The notes: generated by a model not told the origin, from the letters alone. A stretch of DNA of 64,000 nucleotides from Lachnospiraceae bacterium (GCA_021770755.1 JAETQI010000001.1:1-64000); one strand, 5' to 3'; shown: positions 1 through 9,605, counted from the first letter of the stretch. Program-made: numbers and translations.

Positions 1-187
1 TTAGCATTTACTGCTAAGTCCGTACGAAAACGTACATATAGCGAGTAAAAATCCATTTGCGAAGCAAATTTTGCATGGATTTTTACCTGTTACTGGGAAC
101 GGAGTGAACAGTAACGTTAAACAGATACACTATACCACACATTTTTACAAAATGGTAGATAAAGAAGGGAATATGTGGTATAGTTAA
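1..187. repeat. Array of five consecutive perfect hairpins, non-coding
   Basis: Five inverted repeats follow one another: TTAGCA/TGCTAA (1-6, 12-17), GTACG/CGTAC (22-26, 31-35), GTAAAAATCCAT/ATGGATTTTTAC (45-56, 75-86), GTTACTG/CAGTAAC (89-95, 109-115) and ACTATACCACA/TGTGGTATAGT (129-139, 174-184). No convincing ORF lies here. It may hold the terminator of a gene left of the window plus structured intergenic DNA. I could not assign it to a known RNA family. Bases 188-282 show nothing recognisable apart from the ribosome site of the next gene. Confidence 0.6.
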
Positions 188-282
188 ATCATTCATATTA
201 CTGTCCAGCGCCTTTTTCACAGCTTTGACAGAAGGGCGGATAGCAATTTATAGTACATTCGGGTAATGCAGAGGATAAAGGA

Positions 283-1206
283 ATGGAAAGTGGAAATAAT
301 CAAAATGTTAAGGTAGTCATTCCGCCGCGGCAGAACAGGAAAAAAACGCCGGAAGCACAGCCTGTACAGGAAAGCACGCAGCCGGTGCGCGTCACGATCC
401 CGCCGCGGCATGGCAGGACAACGGCTCCGCCGCCGCAGGCACGGACACCCCAGCGGCTGGAGCAGACACCTGCGGCGGCGTCAGAACCAGTGCAGGTCAC
501 GATCCCGCCGCGCGCCGCGCGTAGTCACGACGGCGTGCAGGGGCGAAACAGCATACAGAACCGAAACAGCATGCCGGATCCAAACGGCATACGGCGTCAA
601 AACAGTATACCGGATCGCGGCAGCGCAAGGACAGAGATGAGCTTCGAACAGCTTGCCCAGCTTGCGTCATCGGTTGTGATGATCATGGTTCACGACAAAA
701 AAGGGGAGCAGTTTGCTTCGGGTTCCGGCATTATGATCGGCAGAAAGGGTTATATCCTCACCAACAACCATGTGTTGAGCGAGGGCAGTTTCTTTACAGT
801 CAGGATGGAAAATGACGATCAATGCTACAGGGCAGACCAGATCATCAAATACAATCAACTGCTGGATCTTGCGGTCATCAGGATTGAGAGGGAACTTGTC
901 CCGCTTCCTATATACAAGGGACCGCAGAAGCTGGTGAGAGGCCAGAAGGTGGTAGCGATCGGAAGTCCGCTGGGACTTTTCAATTCGGTGTCGGACGGCA
1001 TTATCGCGGGGTTCCGTGTGCTTGATGATGTAGATATGATACAGTTCACCGCGCCGACATCGCCGGGCAGCTCGGGCGGCGCGGTACTCAATATGTACGG
1101 GGAGGTCATCGGCATCAGCACGGCGGGAGCGCCGGGTGCCCAGGGGATCAACTGGGCAGTGGGATATGAGTTTATCAATCTCTTCACGCAGGGCTTCCGG
1201 AGCTGA
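283..1206 (+). CDS. Trypsin-like (HtrA/S1C-type) serine protease with disordered VxIPPR-repeat N-terminus
   Basis: A 307-residue protein. Residues about 1-115 are low-complexity, rich in Pro, Arg and Gln. They carry three copies of a V-x-I-P-P-R-x-x-R motif, then an R-N-S-rich stretch. From about residue 120 to the end is a chymotrypsin-fold protease domain with a plausible triad: His163 in TNNHVL, Asp195 in LLDLAV, Ser264 in PGSSGG. There is no signal peptide and no PDZ domain, so a cytoplasmic location is likely, unlike classical DegP. The start ATG at 283 follows GAGGATAAAGGA. It lies just upstream of and co-directional with the Ter genes, so a role in that stress system is inferred, not shown. 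The protease family is confident; the substrate is unknown. Confidence 0.85.
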   Translation: MESGNNQNVKVVIPPRQNRKKTPEAQPVQESTQPVRVTIPPRHGRTTAPPPQARTPQRLEQTPAAASEPVQVTIPPRAARSHDGVQGRNSIQNRNSMPDPNGIRRQNSIPDRGSARTEMSFEQLAQLASSVVMIMVHDKKGEQFASGSGIMIGRKGYILTNNHVLSEGSFFTVRMENDDQCYRADQIIKYNQLLDLAVIRIERELVPLPIYKGPQKLVRGQKVVAIGSPLGLFNSVSDGIIAGFRVLDDVDMIQFTAPTSPGSSGGAVLNMYGEVIGISTAGAPGAQGINWAVGYEFINLFTQGFRS

Positions 1207-1262
1207 TATTATTAAAATTGGATTAAAAATGAATTAAGATTTGAAAGTATGTTCTGTTTATA

Positions 1263-1291
1263 TTGCTCAAGAGTTACTGCTATGTTATACT
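1263..1291 (+). promoter_or_regulatory. Sigma-A-type promoter of the yceG-telA-terD operon
   Basis: TTGCTC at 1263-1268 and TATACT at 1286-1291 are separated by 17 bp, and a TG one base before the -10 box makes it extended (TGTTATACT). It lies about 45 bp before the yceG start, so the Ter genes have their own promoter apart from the protease. Confidence 0.55.
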
Positions 1292-1337
1292 ATTCATGTG
1301 TAGTTTGGAATAAAGTGGATATTGATTGAGGGAAAAT

Positions 1338-3608
1338 ATGTTTTCGCATATTAAAGTGAAAAATCTGAATGATTTTTTTGTGGATCGTGACAGCAGGCCG
1401 GGCAGAGGTGTGTATTTTTACAGAATCAACGGATATACGGAGGAGATCGGTCAGTTTATACAGAAGTATTATGAGGCGGCGAGATTATCCGGCGTGATCA
1501 TAGAGGGCAGGATCCCCAATCCGGATGAGAAGAATCTGGCTTACTATGAGGAGATCATGGGGCGGGATTTTAGGATGAATCAGGAATTTATCTCGCTGAG
1601 CCTGAGAAAGTGGCTTCCGCGCATGAACGATTACCAGAGGGGCAATGTTGCAAGAGCCATCTATGAGACGCTCGGCACGCTTCGAAACTCCGGCAAAAAT
1701 GACAATATGCTGAAAAATGCATACATAAAGTTTATGTGCTGGTTATATTATAAATTTGAGCGCATTGTAAATATGCTGGGGGAAAATAAGATCCCCAAGA
1801 TCCTGTATGAGGGCGAGATCAGCAGTTATGAGCTGCAACTGGTCACGATCCTCTCAAATGCCGGATGCGATGTGGTGCTTCTGCAGTACGCGGGGGATAT
1901 CAGATACCAGAGCCTTGACCCGGACAGCCGGATATCGGACAAACTCGTGCTGCCGGACATGCGGGAGTTCCCGCCCAATTTTAATCTCAAGTGGATCCGG
2001 TCAGAGATACAGAATGCAGTGAGCAACGAGCGGCTTTACGGGACGAAGCCGCAGATCATAAACTGCACGAACGCATGGATCGAGGGGAAAGGGCTGGATG
2101 ATCTGAGAAAAAGCGCCGCGGCAAGAGGTGATGACCTGAAACTTTTTTATAACTGTTTTTACAGGATCAACGGGGTGGAGGATAAACTGACTTATGCAAA
2201 TGAACTGTATCAGTTTCAGTTGGAGCTTACCAATGATGACCGACGGGTCGTCATTGTCGACGAGAGCATACCAAAACCCGAAATGGATGAGATCGCGTCC
2301 GTAAAGCGCAAAAATTATGCAAGGCAGGATGAGATGCTGATGGATCTGACCTCAAATATCCAGTATACGGCGAACATCGAACTGCAGCGGACGATGGTGA
2401 AGGCATTTCTGGATGTGCTGCTCATCGAGGCAAAGACGGCTGACATGAACCTCAACAAGCTCACGAACAAGGCGGTCTACATGCTCTGCTGGCTCAGGCG
2501 CTATCAGAAGCAGCTCTTCTCAAACTGGAAGATGCCCGCGGTCAGTTGTTTTATACACATGGGACCCTGCCAGGACGAAAATGAGGCACTGTTTTTGCGG
2601 ATCCTGGCACGGCTTCCGGTGGATGTGCTGATCCTGAATCCCAACCGGAGTGCAAAGTGCTGTGTGGACGATACACTCCTGTACGAGATCGATCTTGCGG
2701 AATCGATGTCCATGACCCGTTATCCGCGGCAGAGCGCGGATGTGCAGGTGGGAACGGTTGCGTACCACGCGGAACGGGAGCTTGACGGGCTGATGTATCA
2801 GGATACAGGTATGTACCGCAATTACCAGTATGACAAGGCGGTCTCGATCACGCTGCAGACCATGTATGAGGAGATACGGATCCTGTGGAAAGAAGAGCTG
2901 AGGTTCCGGCCGAATTTCAGCACGGAAAACGGTGTGGTCACGATGCCTGTGATCTTTGCGAAGGTGTCGGGAGTGAAGGACGGTATCGTCCAGAAATACT
3001 GGAGCTCGATCAAGGAGCTGATGACAGAGGATACGCTTGTCGTGAAGAACGTTCCGTATATCGATTCCACGGCGCCCAACCCCATGAAGGTACACGCGGT
3101 GGAGTTCTTTAAGAACGGGCGGCTGCAGCGGAGGAAGATCAGGGAGAACCAGAATTATTCCTACGGTTTCCTGCGCGATGAGGTTCAGGAGCATATTTTT
3201 GATAAACTGCAGCTTCTGATCGAGAGCAGGGTGATCAAAGGAACCTTTGAGAATGGAACGGAATATACGATCATCGCGACGATCCTCAACATGCCCAAGG
3301 AGATCGTGCGGCTGATACAGAAGTTTGATTTCACAAAAAAGAATCCCAAGCTGATCTATGTCAATACCGGCGAAAAGATGATCTCCCTTGAGGATTCGAT
3401 ATTGACGGCATTTTTGAACCTGGCGGGATTTGATGTGGCATTTTTCGTGCCGACAGGATATCAGAATATAGAGAAACATTTTAACAAGAGATTGATGGAA
3501 GAGCACCAGATCGGTGAGTATGTGTATGACCTGCAGGTGCCCAATATGGCGCTGGTTTCATCAGGAACACGGCCCTCATGGCGTGACAGACTCTTTCGAA
3601 GAGTTTAG
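1338..3608 (+). CDS. yceG: YceG-like protein of the Ter stress-response cluster
   Basis: A protein of about 756 residues, recognised as the large YceG-type component found with TelA and TerD proteins (the Bacillus subtilis yceC-H arrangement). Comparative genomics links this family to a proposed metabolite-synthesis module in tellurite/toxic-anion stress. Its biochemical activity is not established. The sequence is soluble, with no signal peptide or membrane helix and no nucleotide-binding motif I can name. The ATG at 1338 is preferred over an upstream TTG at 1326 because GAGGG sits 5 bp before it. telA follows 13 bp downstream, so the two are surely co-transcribed. Family assignment rests on sequence character plus context. 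Confidence 0.75.
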   Translation: MFSHIKVKNLNDFFVDRDSRPGRGVYFYRINGYTEEIGQFIQKYYEAARLSGVIIEGRIPNPDEKNLAYYEEIMGRDFRMNQEFISLSLRKWLPRMNDYQRGNVARAIYETLGTLRNSGKNDNMLKNAYIKFMCWLYYKFERIVNMLGENKIPKILYEGEISSYELQLVTILSNAGCDVVLLQYAGDIRYQSLDPDSRISDKLVLPDMREFPPNFNLKWIRSEIQNAVSNERLYGTKPQIINCTNAWIEGKGLDDLRKSAAARGDDLKLFYNCFYRINGVEDKLTYANELYQFQLELTNDDRRVVIVDESIPKPEMDEIASVKRKNYARQDEMLMDLTSNIQYTANIELQRTMVKAFLDVLLIEAKTADMNLNKLTNKAVYMLCWLRRYQKQLFSNWKMPAVSCFIHMGPCQDENEALFLRILARLPVDVLILNPNRSAKCCVDDTLLYEIDLAESMSMTRYPRQSADVQVGTVAYHAERELDGLMYQDTGMYRNYQYDKAVSITLQTMYEEIRILWKEELRFRPNFSTENGVVTMPVIFAKVSGVKDGIVQKYWSSIKELMTEDTLVVKNVPYIDSTAPNPMKVHAVEFFKNGRLQRRKIRENQNYSYGFLRDEVQEHIFDKLQLLIESRVIKGTFENGTEYTIIATILNMPKEIVRLIQKFDFTKKNPKLIYVNTGEKMISLEDSILTAFLNLAGFDVAFFVPTGYQNIEKHFNKRLMEEHQIGEYVYDLQVPNMALVSSGTRPSWRDRLFRRV

Positions 3609-3621
3609 AATGGAGGATAAT

Positions 3622-4770
3622 ATGGGACTTGATTTCAGTAAAGTAAAGACGCAGCCGACTGTGATGGCGAACACCACCGACACCAGAAATGAGATCGAAG
3701 TGGTTGAGACATACGACATCGTCGAGGACAGGCAGCAGATGAACGAGGTGCTCGTCGGCTCGCAGGAGGTTGACGATATCGTGAGCACGATCGAGGTCAA
3801 CAATCTGGAAACGATCGTATCATTTGGCGCGGAGGTGGCGGAGGAGATCTCAAAGGCTTCGGACGTCGTGCTGAACAATGTGAACATGTCCCAGTTGGAC
3901 GACTCGAGCGAGATGCTCAACGCGCTTGCGAAGGTGATGGAGAAATTCGATATCGATGAGCTGCAGGAGAACCCGAGCCTTTTTGGAAAGCTCTTTGGAA
4001 ATATGAGAAAGCAGCTTGACAGGATCCTCGATAAATATCATACGATGGGCGATGAGGTTGACAAGATCTATGTGGAGCTTCGCAAGTATGAGTCGGAGAT
4101 CAAGCAGTCCAACCGCAATCTGGACAAAATGTTCGAGGCAAACGTCGATTATTATCATGAGCTGGTGAAGTACATCCTTGCCGGCGAGCAGGGATGCAGG
4201 GAGATCGAGGCGTATATCGCGCAGAGAGAGTCTGACATGCAGACGACCGGCGATACGTCGATCCAGTTCGAACTTACGAGCCTGAACCAGGCGCTGATGA
4301 TGCTCGAGCAGCGCACGCAGGATCTCAGGACAGCGGAGAGCGTGGCGATGCAGTCGATCCCGATGATCAAGGCGATGGAGTTTAGCAATATGAACCTTGT
4401 CAGAAAGATCAATTCGGCATTTATCATCACACTTCCTGTGTTCAAGCAGGCACTGGCACAGGCGATCATGTTAAAGCGCCAGAAGATACAGGCGGAGGCG
4501 ATGAGCGCGCTCGACGCCAAGACCAACGAGATGCTGATCAAGAATGCCCAGAATACGGTGGAGCAGACGAAGCTTACGACGGCGATGGCAGCAGGCAGTT
4601 CGATCAAGATTGAAACATTGGAGACAACCTGGAGGACAATCGTGGATGGTATCAACGAGACGAGGCAGATCCAGAACGATGCGCGGCAGAAGCGTGTCGA
4701 GGATCAGGCAAGACTCGAGAATATCAAGCGGGAGTTTAACGAGATGTACCATGTTCCCAATAAAAAGTAA
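3622..4770 (+). CDS. telA: TelA family toxic-anion resistance protein
   Basis: 382 residues, mostly alpha-helical and charged, with long coiled-coil-like stretches, typical in length and composition of the TelA/KlaA (YceH-type) family. Family members confer tellurite resistance in some plasmids, but the mechanism is unknown. The ATG at 3622 is chosen because a perfect GGAGG (3612-3616) precedes it with 5-bp spacing; the open frame extends upstream into yceG. It begins MGLDFSKV. It sits between yceG and three terD genes, matching the Bacillus yce operon content. No membrane segment is visible, so it is probably cytosolic or peripheral. Confidence 0.85.
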   Translation: MGLDFSKVKTQPTVMANTTDTRNEIEVVETYDIVEDRQQMNEVLVGSQEVDDIVSTIEVNNLETIVSFGAEVAEEISKASDVVLNNVNMSQLDDSSEMLNALAKVMEKFDIDELQENPSLFGKLFGNMRKQLDRILDKYHTMGDEVDKIYVELRKYESEIKQSNRNLDKMFEANVDYYHELVKYILAGEQGCREIEAYIAQRESDMQTTGDTSIQFELTSLNQALMMLEQRTQDLRTAESVAMQSIPMIKAMEFSNMNLVRKINSAFIITLPVFKQALAQAIMLKRQKIQAEAMSALDAKTNEMLIKNAQNTVEQTKLTTAMAAGSSIKIETLETTWRTIVDGINETRQIQNDARQKRVEDQARLENIKREFNEMYHVPNKK

Positions 4771-4798
4771 TTATTAATAATCAAGGAGGAAAAAAGAT

Positions 4799-5380
4799 AT
4801 GCCAATCAGTTTATCAAAGGGACAGAAAGTTGATCTGACGAAGGGAAACCCGGGACTTAAAAAGATCATGGTGGGACTTGGATGGGACGTTAACGCATTT
4901 GATTCCGGCGCGGATTTCGATCTGGATGCAGCAGCATTCATGGTGGGAGCAAACGGGAAATGTCCGACAGAGAAAGAATTTGTATTTTATGGAAATCTGA
5001 CGCATCCGAGCGAGGCTGTCAAGCACATGGGGGACAACCTGACAGGTGAGGGAGAGGGAGACGACGAGCAGATCGAGATCGAACTTTCGAAGGTTCCGGC
5101 AAATGTTGAGAAGATCGCGTTTACCGTGACCATTTACGACGCGGATGTCAGAAGGCAGAACTTCGGACAGGTTTCGAACGCGTTCATCCGCATCGTTGAC
5201 GAGACGACGAACACAGAGCTGATCCGCTACGACCTCGGTGAGGATTTCTCGATCGAGACAGCGGTTGTCGTGGGTGAGCTTTACAGGCATAACGGCGAGT
5301 GGAAGTTCAATGCCATCGGAAGCGGTTTCCAGGGCGGACTTGCGGCGCTCTGCGGACATTATGGGATCGAGGTAGCATAG
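4799..5380 (+). CDS. terD: TerD family calcium-binding stress protein, paralogue 1
   Basis: 193 residues, the usual TerD length. The conserved GLGWDVNAF motif is followed by an acidic DFDLDAAAF segment (residues 39-47) and GDDE (87-90), which in TerD-family structures help form calcium sites. The C-terminal half has the conserved [11 protein letters not shown] and [12 protein letters not shown] stretches. AGGAGG precedes the ATG. It is first of three tandem paralogues, 28 bp from the next. Family proteins are linked to tellurite, phage and oxidative stress tolerance. The two 193-residue copies are very similar, pointing to recent duplication. Confidence 0.93.
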   Translation: MPISLSKGQKVDLTKGNPGLKKIMVGLGWDVNAFDSGADFDLDAAAFMVGANGKCPTEKEFVFYGNLTHPSEAVKHMGDNLTGEGEGDDEQIEIELSKVPANVEKIAFTVTIYDADVRRQNFGQVSNAFIRIVDETTNTELIRYDLGEDFSIETAVVVGELYRHNGEWKFNAIGSGFQGGLAALCGHYGIEVA

Positions 5381-5408
5381 TATTTGGTGAAAAAGGAGGG
5401 CATAGAAG

Positions 5409-5990
5409 ATGCCAGTCAGTTTACAAAAAGGTCAGAAGGTCAGTCTCACAAAGGATCATCCGGGATTGAAGAAGGTAGTCGTAGGACTTGGCTGGGATGT
5501 CAATGCGTTTGATACAGGCGGGGACTTTGACCTGGATGCGGCGGCATTTTTGCTGAATGATACCGGAAAGGTTGGCAGTGCCAGCGACTTTGTATTTTAC
5601 GGCAATCTCTCACATCCGTCGGGAAGCGTTATGCATCAGGGAGACAATCTCACAGGTGTCGGCGATGGAGACGATGAGCAGATCAAGATCGATCTGTCAA
5701 AGGTTCCCGCTAACATTACTAAGATCGCGTTTACAGTGACGATCTATGAGCCGGAGCAGAGAAAGCAGAATTTCGGGCAGGTCAACAATGCGTTTATCCG
5801 GATTTATAACGAGGAGAATGGCGAGGAGATGCTCCGCTATGATCTCGGCGAGGATTTCTCGATCGAGACGGCTGCGGTGTTCGGCGAACTTTACAAGAGC
5901 GGCAGCGAGTGGAAGTTCAATGCCATTGGAAGCGGTTTCCAGGGCGGACTTGCGGCGCTCTGTGCAAACTTTGGTGTGGATGTGGAATAA
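5409..5990 (+). CDS. terD: TerD family calcium-binding stress protein, paralogue 2
   Basis: 193 residues, closely similar to the preceding paralogue along its whole length. It keeps [18 protein letters not shown] and GDDEQI, so the proposed calcium ligands are intact. Its end ([10 protein letters not shown]) is almost the same as paralogue 1. AGGAGG lies before the ATG at normal spacing. It is the second gene of a terD triplet. Bacillus carries yceC, yceD and yceE in the same position, so the triplet itself is an established layout. Confidence 0.93.
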   Translation: MPVSLQKGQKVSLTKDHPGLKKVVVGLGWDVNAFDTGGDFDLDAAAFLLNDTGKVGSASDFVFYGNLSHPSGSVMHQGDNLTGVGDGDDEQIKIDLSKVPANITKIAFTVTIYEPEQRKQNFGQVNNAFIRIYNEENGEEMLRYDLGEDFSIETAAVFGELYKSGSEWKFNAIGSGFQGGLAALCANFGVDVE

Positions 5991-6008
5991 TAGGAGGGAA
6001 ATATAGAG

Positions 6009-6599
6009 ATGTCAGTTAGTTTACAAAAAGGTCAGAAGGTAAGTTTATCCAAGGACAATGCAGGGCTTTCCAAGGTAGTTGTGGGTCTTGGCTGGGATGA
6101 GGCGAAGCCGGCAAAGAGAGGATTCTTTGCACCCAAGCCTGCGCCGATCGACTGTGACGCATCCGCGATCCTGCTCATAGACGGCAAGCTCCGCGCAAAT
6201 GACGATGTGATCTATTTCAACAATCTCAGACACAAATCCGGCACGGTACAGCACATGGGGGATAACCTCACAGGCGCGGGCGACGGCGATGACGAGCAGA
6301 TCATTGTTGACCTTGCAGCGATCCCGCAGCAGTATGACAGGATCGTGGTCGTTGTCAATATTTATCAGGCGGTTCAGAGGAAGCAGCATTTTGGAATGAT
6401 CCAGAACGCGTTTATCCGCATTGTGGATGCCAGAAACAATACGGAGCTGTGCAAGTACAACTTATCTGACGACTATTCTAACATGACAGCTATGATCTTC
6501 GGCGAGATCTACAGACATAACGGCGAGTGGAAATTCAATGCCATCGGACAGGCGACAACCGACCCGGGGCTTGGAGAGCTTGTAAATAGATATATCTAA
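6009..6599 (+). CDS. terD: TerD family protein, divergent paralogue 3
   Basis: 196 residues. The N-terminus matches the other paralogues ([21 protein letters not shown]) but a basic/proline insertion (AKPAKRGFFAPKPAP) replaces the usual loop. The first acidic motif is reduced to IDCDASAIL, while GDDEQI is kept. Calcium binding at the first site may therefore be changed (inference). It ends 19 bp before the P-type ATPase gene. The clear AGGAGG and spacing place it in the same operon. Confidence 0.9.
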   Translation: MSVSLQKGQKVSLSKDNAGLSKVVVGLGWDEAKPAKRGFFAPKPAPIDCDASAILLIDGKLRANDDVIYFNNLRHKSGTVQHMGDNLTGAGDGDDEQIIVDLAAIPQQYDRIVVVVNIYQAVQRKQHFGMIQNAFIRIVDARNNTELCKYNLSDDYSNMTAMIFGEIYRHNGEWKFNAIGQATTDPGLGELVNRYI

Positions 6600-6618
6600 T
6601 ATGAGGAGAAAATGAAAA

Positions 6619-9321
6619 ATGAAATTTAATGGACTAAGTGACAAAGAGGTCGAGCAGTCGCGCGGGCAGTACGGCTCCAACACGATTCCTGATTCGGAGC
6701 CTACTACCTTCTGGGAGGAGTTTAAGGAGACCTTTGGGGATCCGATGATCAAGATCCTTCTGGCGATCGCGGCACTGATGATCGTCATGTTCTTCTTTGG
6801 CTACGCGGAGATCTACGAGCCTCTGGGAACGATCGTGGCAGTGCTGGTGGTGGCGTTCGTGTCAGCCAAGACAGGCGTGGCGAGCGATACCAAGTACCGC
6901 GAGCTCAAAGACAGCACCGAGAAGGACAAATGCAAAGTGTACAGAAACGGTGTCGTGACGGTGATCGAGGTCGACGATGTCGTGGTCGGCGACAAGATTC
7001 TGCTGCAGTCGGGCGACAAGGTTCCGGCGGATGGCATCCTGATCGACGGCGCGCTCAAGGTGGACAATTCCGCATTGAACGGAGAGGCGGAAGAGTGCAA
7101 GAAGACGGCGGCAGACCCGGGTGTACAGCTTGCGGACGACATTACAGGCGATACTTTTGTAGACAAGTACTCCCTGTTCCGCGGTGCGGTGATCTTTGAC
7201 GGAGAGGGTGTTCTCGATGTCAGGAAAGTCGGCCTAAAGACCATGATGGGTAAGATGGCGGAGGAGATGCAGGAGGACGAGCCGGATTCGCCGCTCAAAG
7301 TAAAGCTTGCGAAGCTCGCAAAACAGATCTCGACGTTTGGTTACATCGGTGCCATCGTGATCGCGCTGTTCTATCTGGCACATGCGATCCTGGTGTTTGA
7401 CGGTGGTGCTGCGGGATATTTTGCGCAGCCGATCCCGGATATCATCAAGAATGTGATCGACGCGGTATCGCTTGCAGTCGTGATCGTTGTCTGCGCGGTG
7501 CCAGAGGGGCTTCCGCTGATGATCTCCCTCGTGCTGATGCAGAATACGAGCAAGATGCTCGACCACAATGTGCTTGTCAGAAAGGCGGAAGGTATCGAGA
7601 CTGCAGGTTCATTAAATATTCTTTTCAGTGATAAGACAGGAACGATCACAAAAGGATCACTCGAGGTGGTGGATTTCTTCTGTGCGGACGGAAATTCGAT
7701 CGACATACCGCAGTTGAGCAAACACAGCAAAGTAAAAGGGCTGATCGACCTTGCGATCGGCAAGAACACGCAGTCCATGTTTGACGCTTCCCATAAAGTG
7801 ATCGGCGGCAACGCAACAGACCAGGCACTGATGAAGTTTATCGGTGAGGATACGTTCAGGGCACTCACGGCGAACACGGAGTATGTGGTCACTGCGCAGC
7901 AGGGCTTTAACTCGACGAACAAGTTCAGCCAGGCAAGGATCGACAATGTTGGAAAGACGTTTTATAAAGGTGCGCCGGAGCGGCTGCTTGCGGCAGCCAC
8001 GAAATATCTTGACGCCGACGGCAATGTCCGGGATATGGACAAGGCTGTGCTGGACAGAAAGATCGACGAGCTTGCCGCGAAGGCGATGCGTGTGCTTGCA
8101 TTTGGCTATTCCGAGAGCGGGCTCGTGGAGAACAGGATCAATGATGATATCGTCATTATCGGTCTGGTAGGCATCAGGGACGACGTAAGACCCGAGGCGC
8201 GGGATGCGATCAAGGAGGTTCAGGATGCTGGGATCCAGGTCGTTATGATCACTGGAGACAGGCTTGAAACTGCGGTGGCGATCGCAAAGGATGCGGGGCT
8301 GTTGAAGACCAATGACGAGATGGCGCTCTCCTCGGCACAGTTAAATGAGATGTCGGATGAGGATGTGAAGAAGATCATACCGAAGATCAGGGTGATCGCG
8401 AGAGCACTTCCGACGGATAAATCCCGTATGGTACGGCTCTGTCAGGAGATGAACCTGGTTGTCGGCATGACAGGCGACGGCGTGAACGATTCGCCGGCAT
8501 TAAAGCGCGCTGATGTCGGTTTTGCTATGGGCAGTGGTACGGAGGCGGCTAAGGAAGCAGGCAAGATCGTGATCCTCGACGATAACTTTAAGTCGATCAA
8601 GGATGCGATCCTTTATGGACGTACGATCTACCACAATATCCTAAAGTTCTGCAAGTTCCAGTTGGTGATCAACGTGACCGCGGTAGTGGTAAGCGCGATC
8701 GCACCGTTCTTTGGGGTGGACGAGCCGCTGAAAGTAACGCATTTGCTGTTTGTAAACCTTGTCATGGACAGTCTCGGTGCGATCATGCTCGGCAACGAGC
8801 CTGCACTTGAGAAATATATGCGCGAGAAGCCAAGACGCAGGGACGAGAGCATCGTGAGCAGGGCGATGATGGCACAGATCCTGACGATGGGCCTGTGGCT
8901 GACGGTGGTGAGCTTCGTATATCTGAAAACGCCGTTCATTGCCGAATTGTTCGGCGGCTGGGCGAAGGACAGTGCGGGAAATGTGCTGAATGGTGTTCCA
9001 AATGCACAGCATCTGACTGGTTACTTTGTACTGTTTATCGTGAGTGCACTCTGCAACGGCTTTAACGTAAGGGACGATGGATTTGGCATCTTTAAGGGAC
9101 TCGATCAGAACAAGGGATTTTTGAAGGTATTTTTCCTGATCATCCTTGTTCAGTTTGTGATCGTGAATGCGGCGCTGATTCCGCTGCCGATATTTACATG
9201 GATCGGAAACATGTTCAGTTGTCATCCGTTTGGCATTGCCGGGTGGGCAATGGTCATCATTCTTTCGATCACCATGATTCCGGTCGACCTGGTGCGGAAG
9301 ATGATTGTCAACAGGAAATAA
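6619..9321 (+). CDS. Calcium-transporting P-type ATPase (P2 type)
   Basis: 900 residues. It has the PEGLP motif in the fourth membrane helix, the phosphorylation motif DKTGTITKG with Asp338, a TGDR actuator-hinge segment and GDGVNDSPAL. About ten membrane helices fit the two N-terminal, two central and six C-terminal hydrophobic blocks. PEGLP with this architecture points to the PMCA/SERCA-like Ca2+ pump group, exporting Ca2+ at the cost of ATP; other cations cannot be excluded. The start is the ATG at 6619, since an earlier ATG at 6612 is out of frame. Sitting directly after calcium-binding TerD proteins, it suggests that calcium handling is part of this stress system. Confidence 0.92.
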   Translation: MKFNGLSDKEVEQSRGQYGSNTIPDSEPTTFWEEFKETFGDPMIKILLAIAALMIVMFFFGYAEIYEPLGTIVAVLVVAFVSAKTGVASDTKYRELKDSTEKDKCKVYRNGVVTVIEVDDVVVGDKILLQSGDKVPADGILIDGALKVDNSALNGEAEECKKTAADPGVQLADDITGDTFVDKYSLFRGAVIFDGEGVLDVRKVGLKTMMGKMAEEMQEDEPDSPLKVKLAKLAKQISTFGYIGAIVIALFYLAHAILVFDGGAAGYFAQPIPDIIKNVIDAVSLAVVIVVCAVPEGLPLMISLVLMQNTSKMLDHNVLVRKAEGIETAGSLNILFSDKTGTITKGSLEVVDFFCADGNSIDIPQLSKHSKVKGLIDLAIGKNTQSMFDASHKVIGGNATDQALMKFIGEDTFRALTANTEYVVTAQQGFNSTNKFSQARIDNVGKTFYKGAPERLLAAATKYLDADGNVRDMDKAVLDRKIDELAAKAMRVLAFGYSESGLVENRINDDIVIIGLVGIRDDVRPEARDAIKEVQDAGIQVVMITGDRLETAVAIAKDAGLLKTNDEMALSSAQLNEMSDEDVKKIIPKIRVIARALPTDKSRMVRLCQEMNLVVGMTGDGVNDSPALKRADVGFAMGSGTEAAKEAGKIVILDDNFKSIKDAILYGRTIYHNILKFCKFQLVINVTAVVVSAIAPFFGVDEPLKVTHLLFVNLVMDSLGAIMLGNEPALEKYMREKPRRRDESIVSRAMMAQILTMGLWLTVVSFVYLKTPFIAELFGGWAKDSAGNVLNGVPNAQHLTGYFVLFIVSALCNGFNVRDDGFGIFKGLDQNKGFLKVFFLIILVQFVIVNAALIPLPIFTWIGNMFSCHPFGIAGWAMVIILSITMIPVDLVRKMIVNRK

Positions 9322-9347
9322 ATGAATCTCGTATTGGAGGCAGGCTT

Positions 9348-9545
9348 ATGGAAGAATTAAGATCGATCATGGAGAAATTTGCCTCGTCAGGCTGGGATCT
9401 GATATCTGTTCCGGCACAACAATGGCTGGATGGAAAGTCGGACAAGGAGTCCTTGGTATCAGCGATCAGACAGGCGGACGAGGAATGCGGAAGCTGTGGA
9501 TGTGAATTTGATCCATTGTATAAGAGGGCGTTGGAACTGATCTGA
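9348..9545 (+). CDS. Small acidic cysteine-containing protein, unknown
   Basis: 65 residues, starting MEELRSIMEKF. The ATG at 9348 has a perfect GGAGG 7 bp upstream, and the gene lies 26 bp behind the Ca-ATPase and before a strong terminator, so it is the last gene of the Ter operon. Near the end is a C-G-S-C-G-C cluster that could bind metal or form a redox site. No membrane segment. I do not recognise the family. Confidence 0.7.
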   Translation: MEELRSIMEKFASSGWDLISVPAQQWLDGKSDKESLVSAIRQADEECGSCGCEFDPLYKRALELI

Positions 9546-9568
9546 CAGACCCTGGAAATGTGATTTGA

Positions 9569-9605
9569 TAAAGCAAAGTGAGATGGTTCACTTTGCTTTA
9601 TTTAT
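9569..9605 (+). terminator. Intrinsic terminator of the Ter operon
   Basis: A perfect 13-bp stem (TAAAGCAAAGTGA / TCACTTTGCTTTA, 9569-9581 and 9588-9600) with a 6-base loop, then TTTAT. The dispersed structured repeat begins at its T-tract. Confidence 0.85.

Noticed and set aside
2520-3506. Minus-strand ORF of 328 codons
   Set aside because: Shadow of yceG; the composition is unlike a real protein and no start signal is present.
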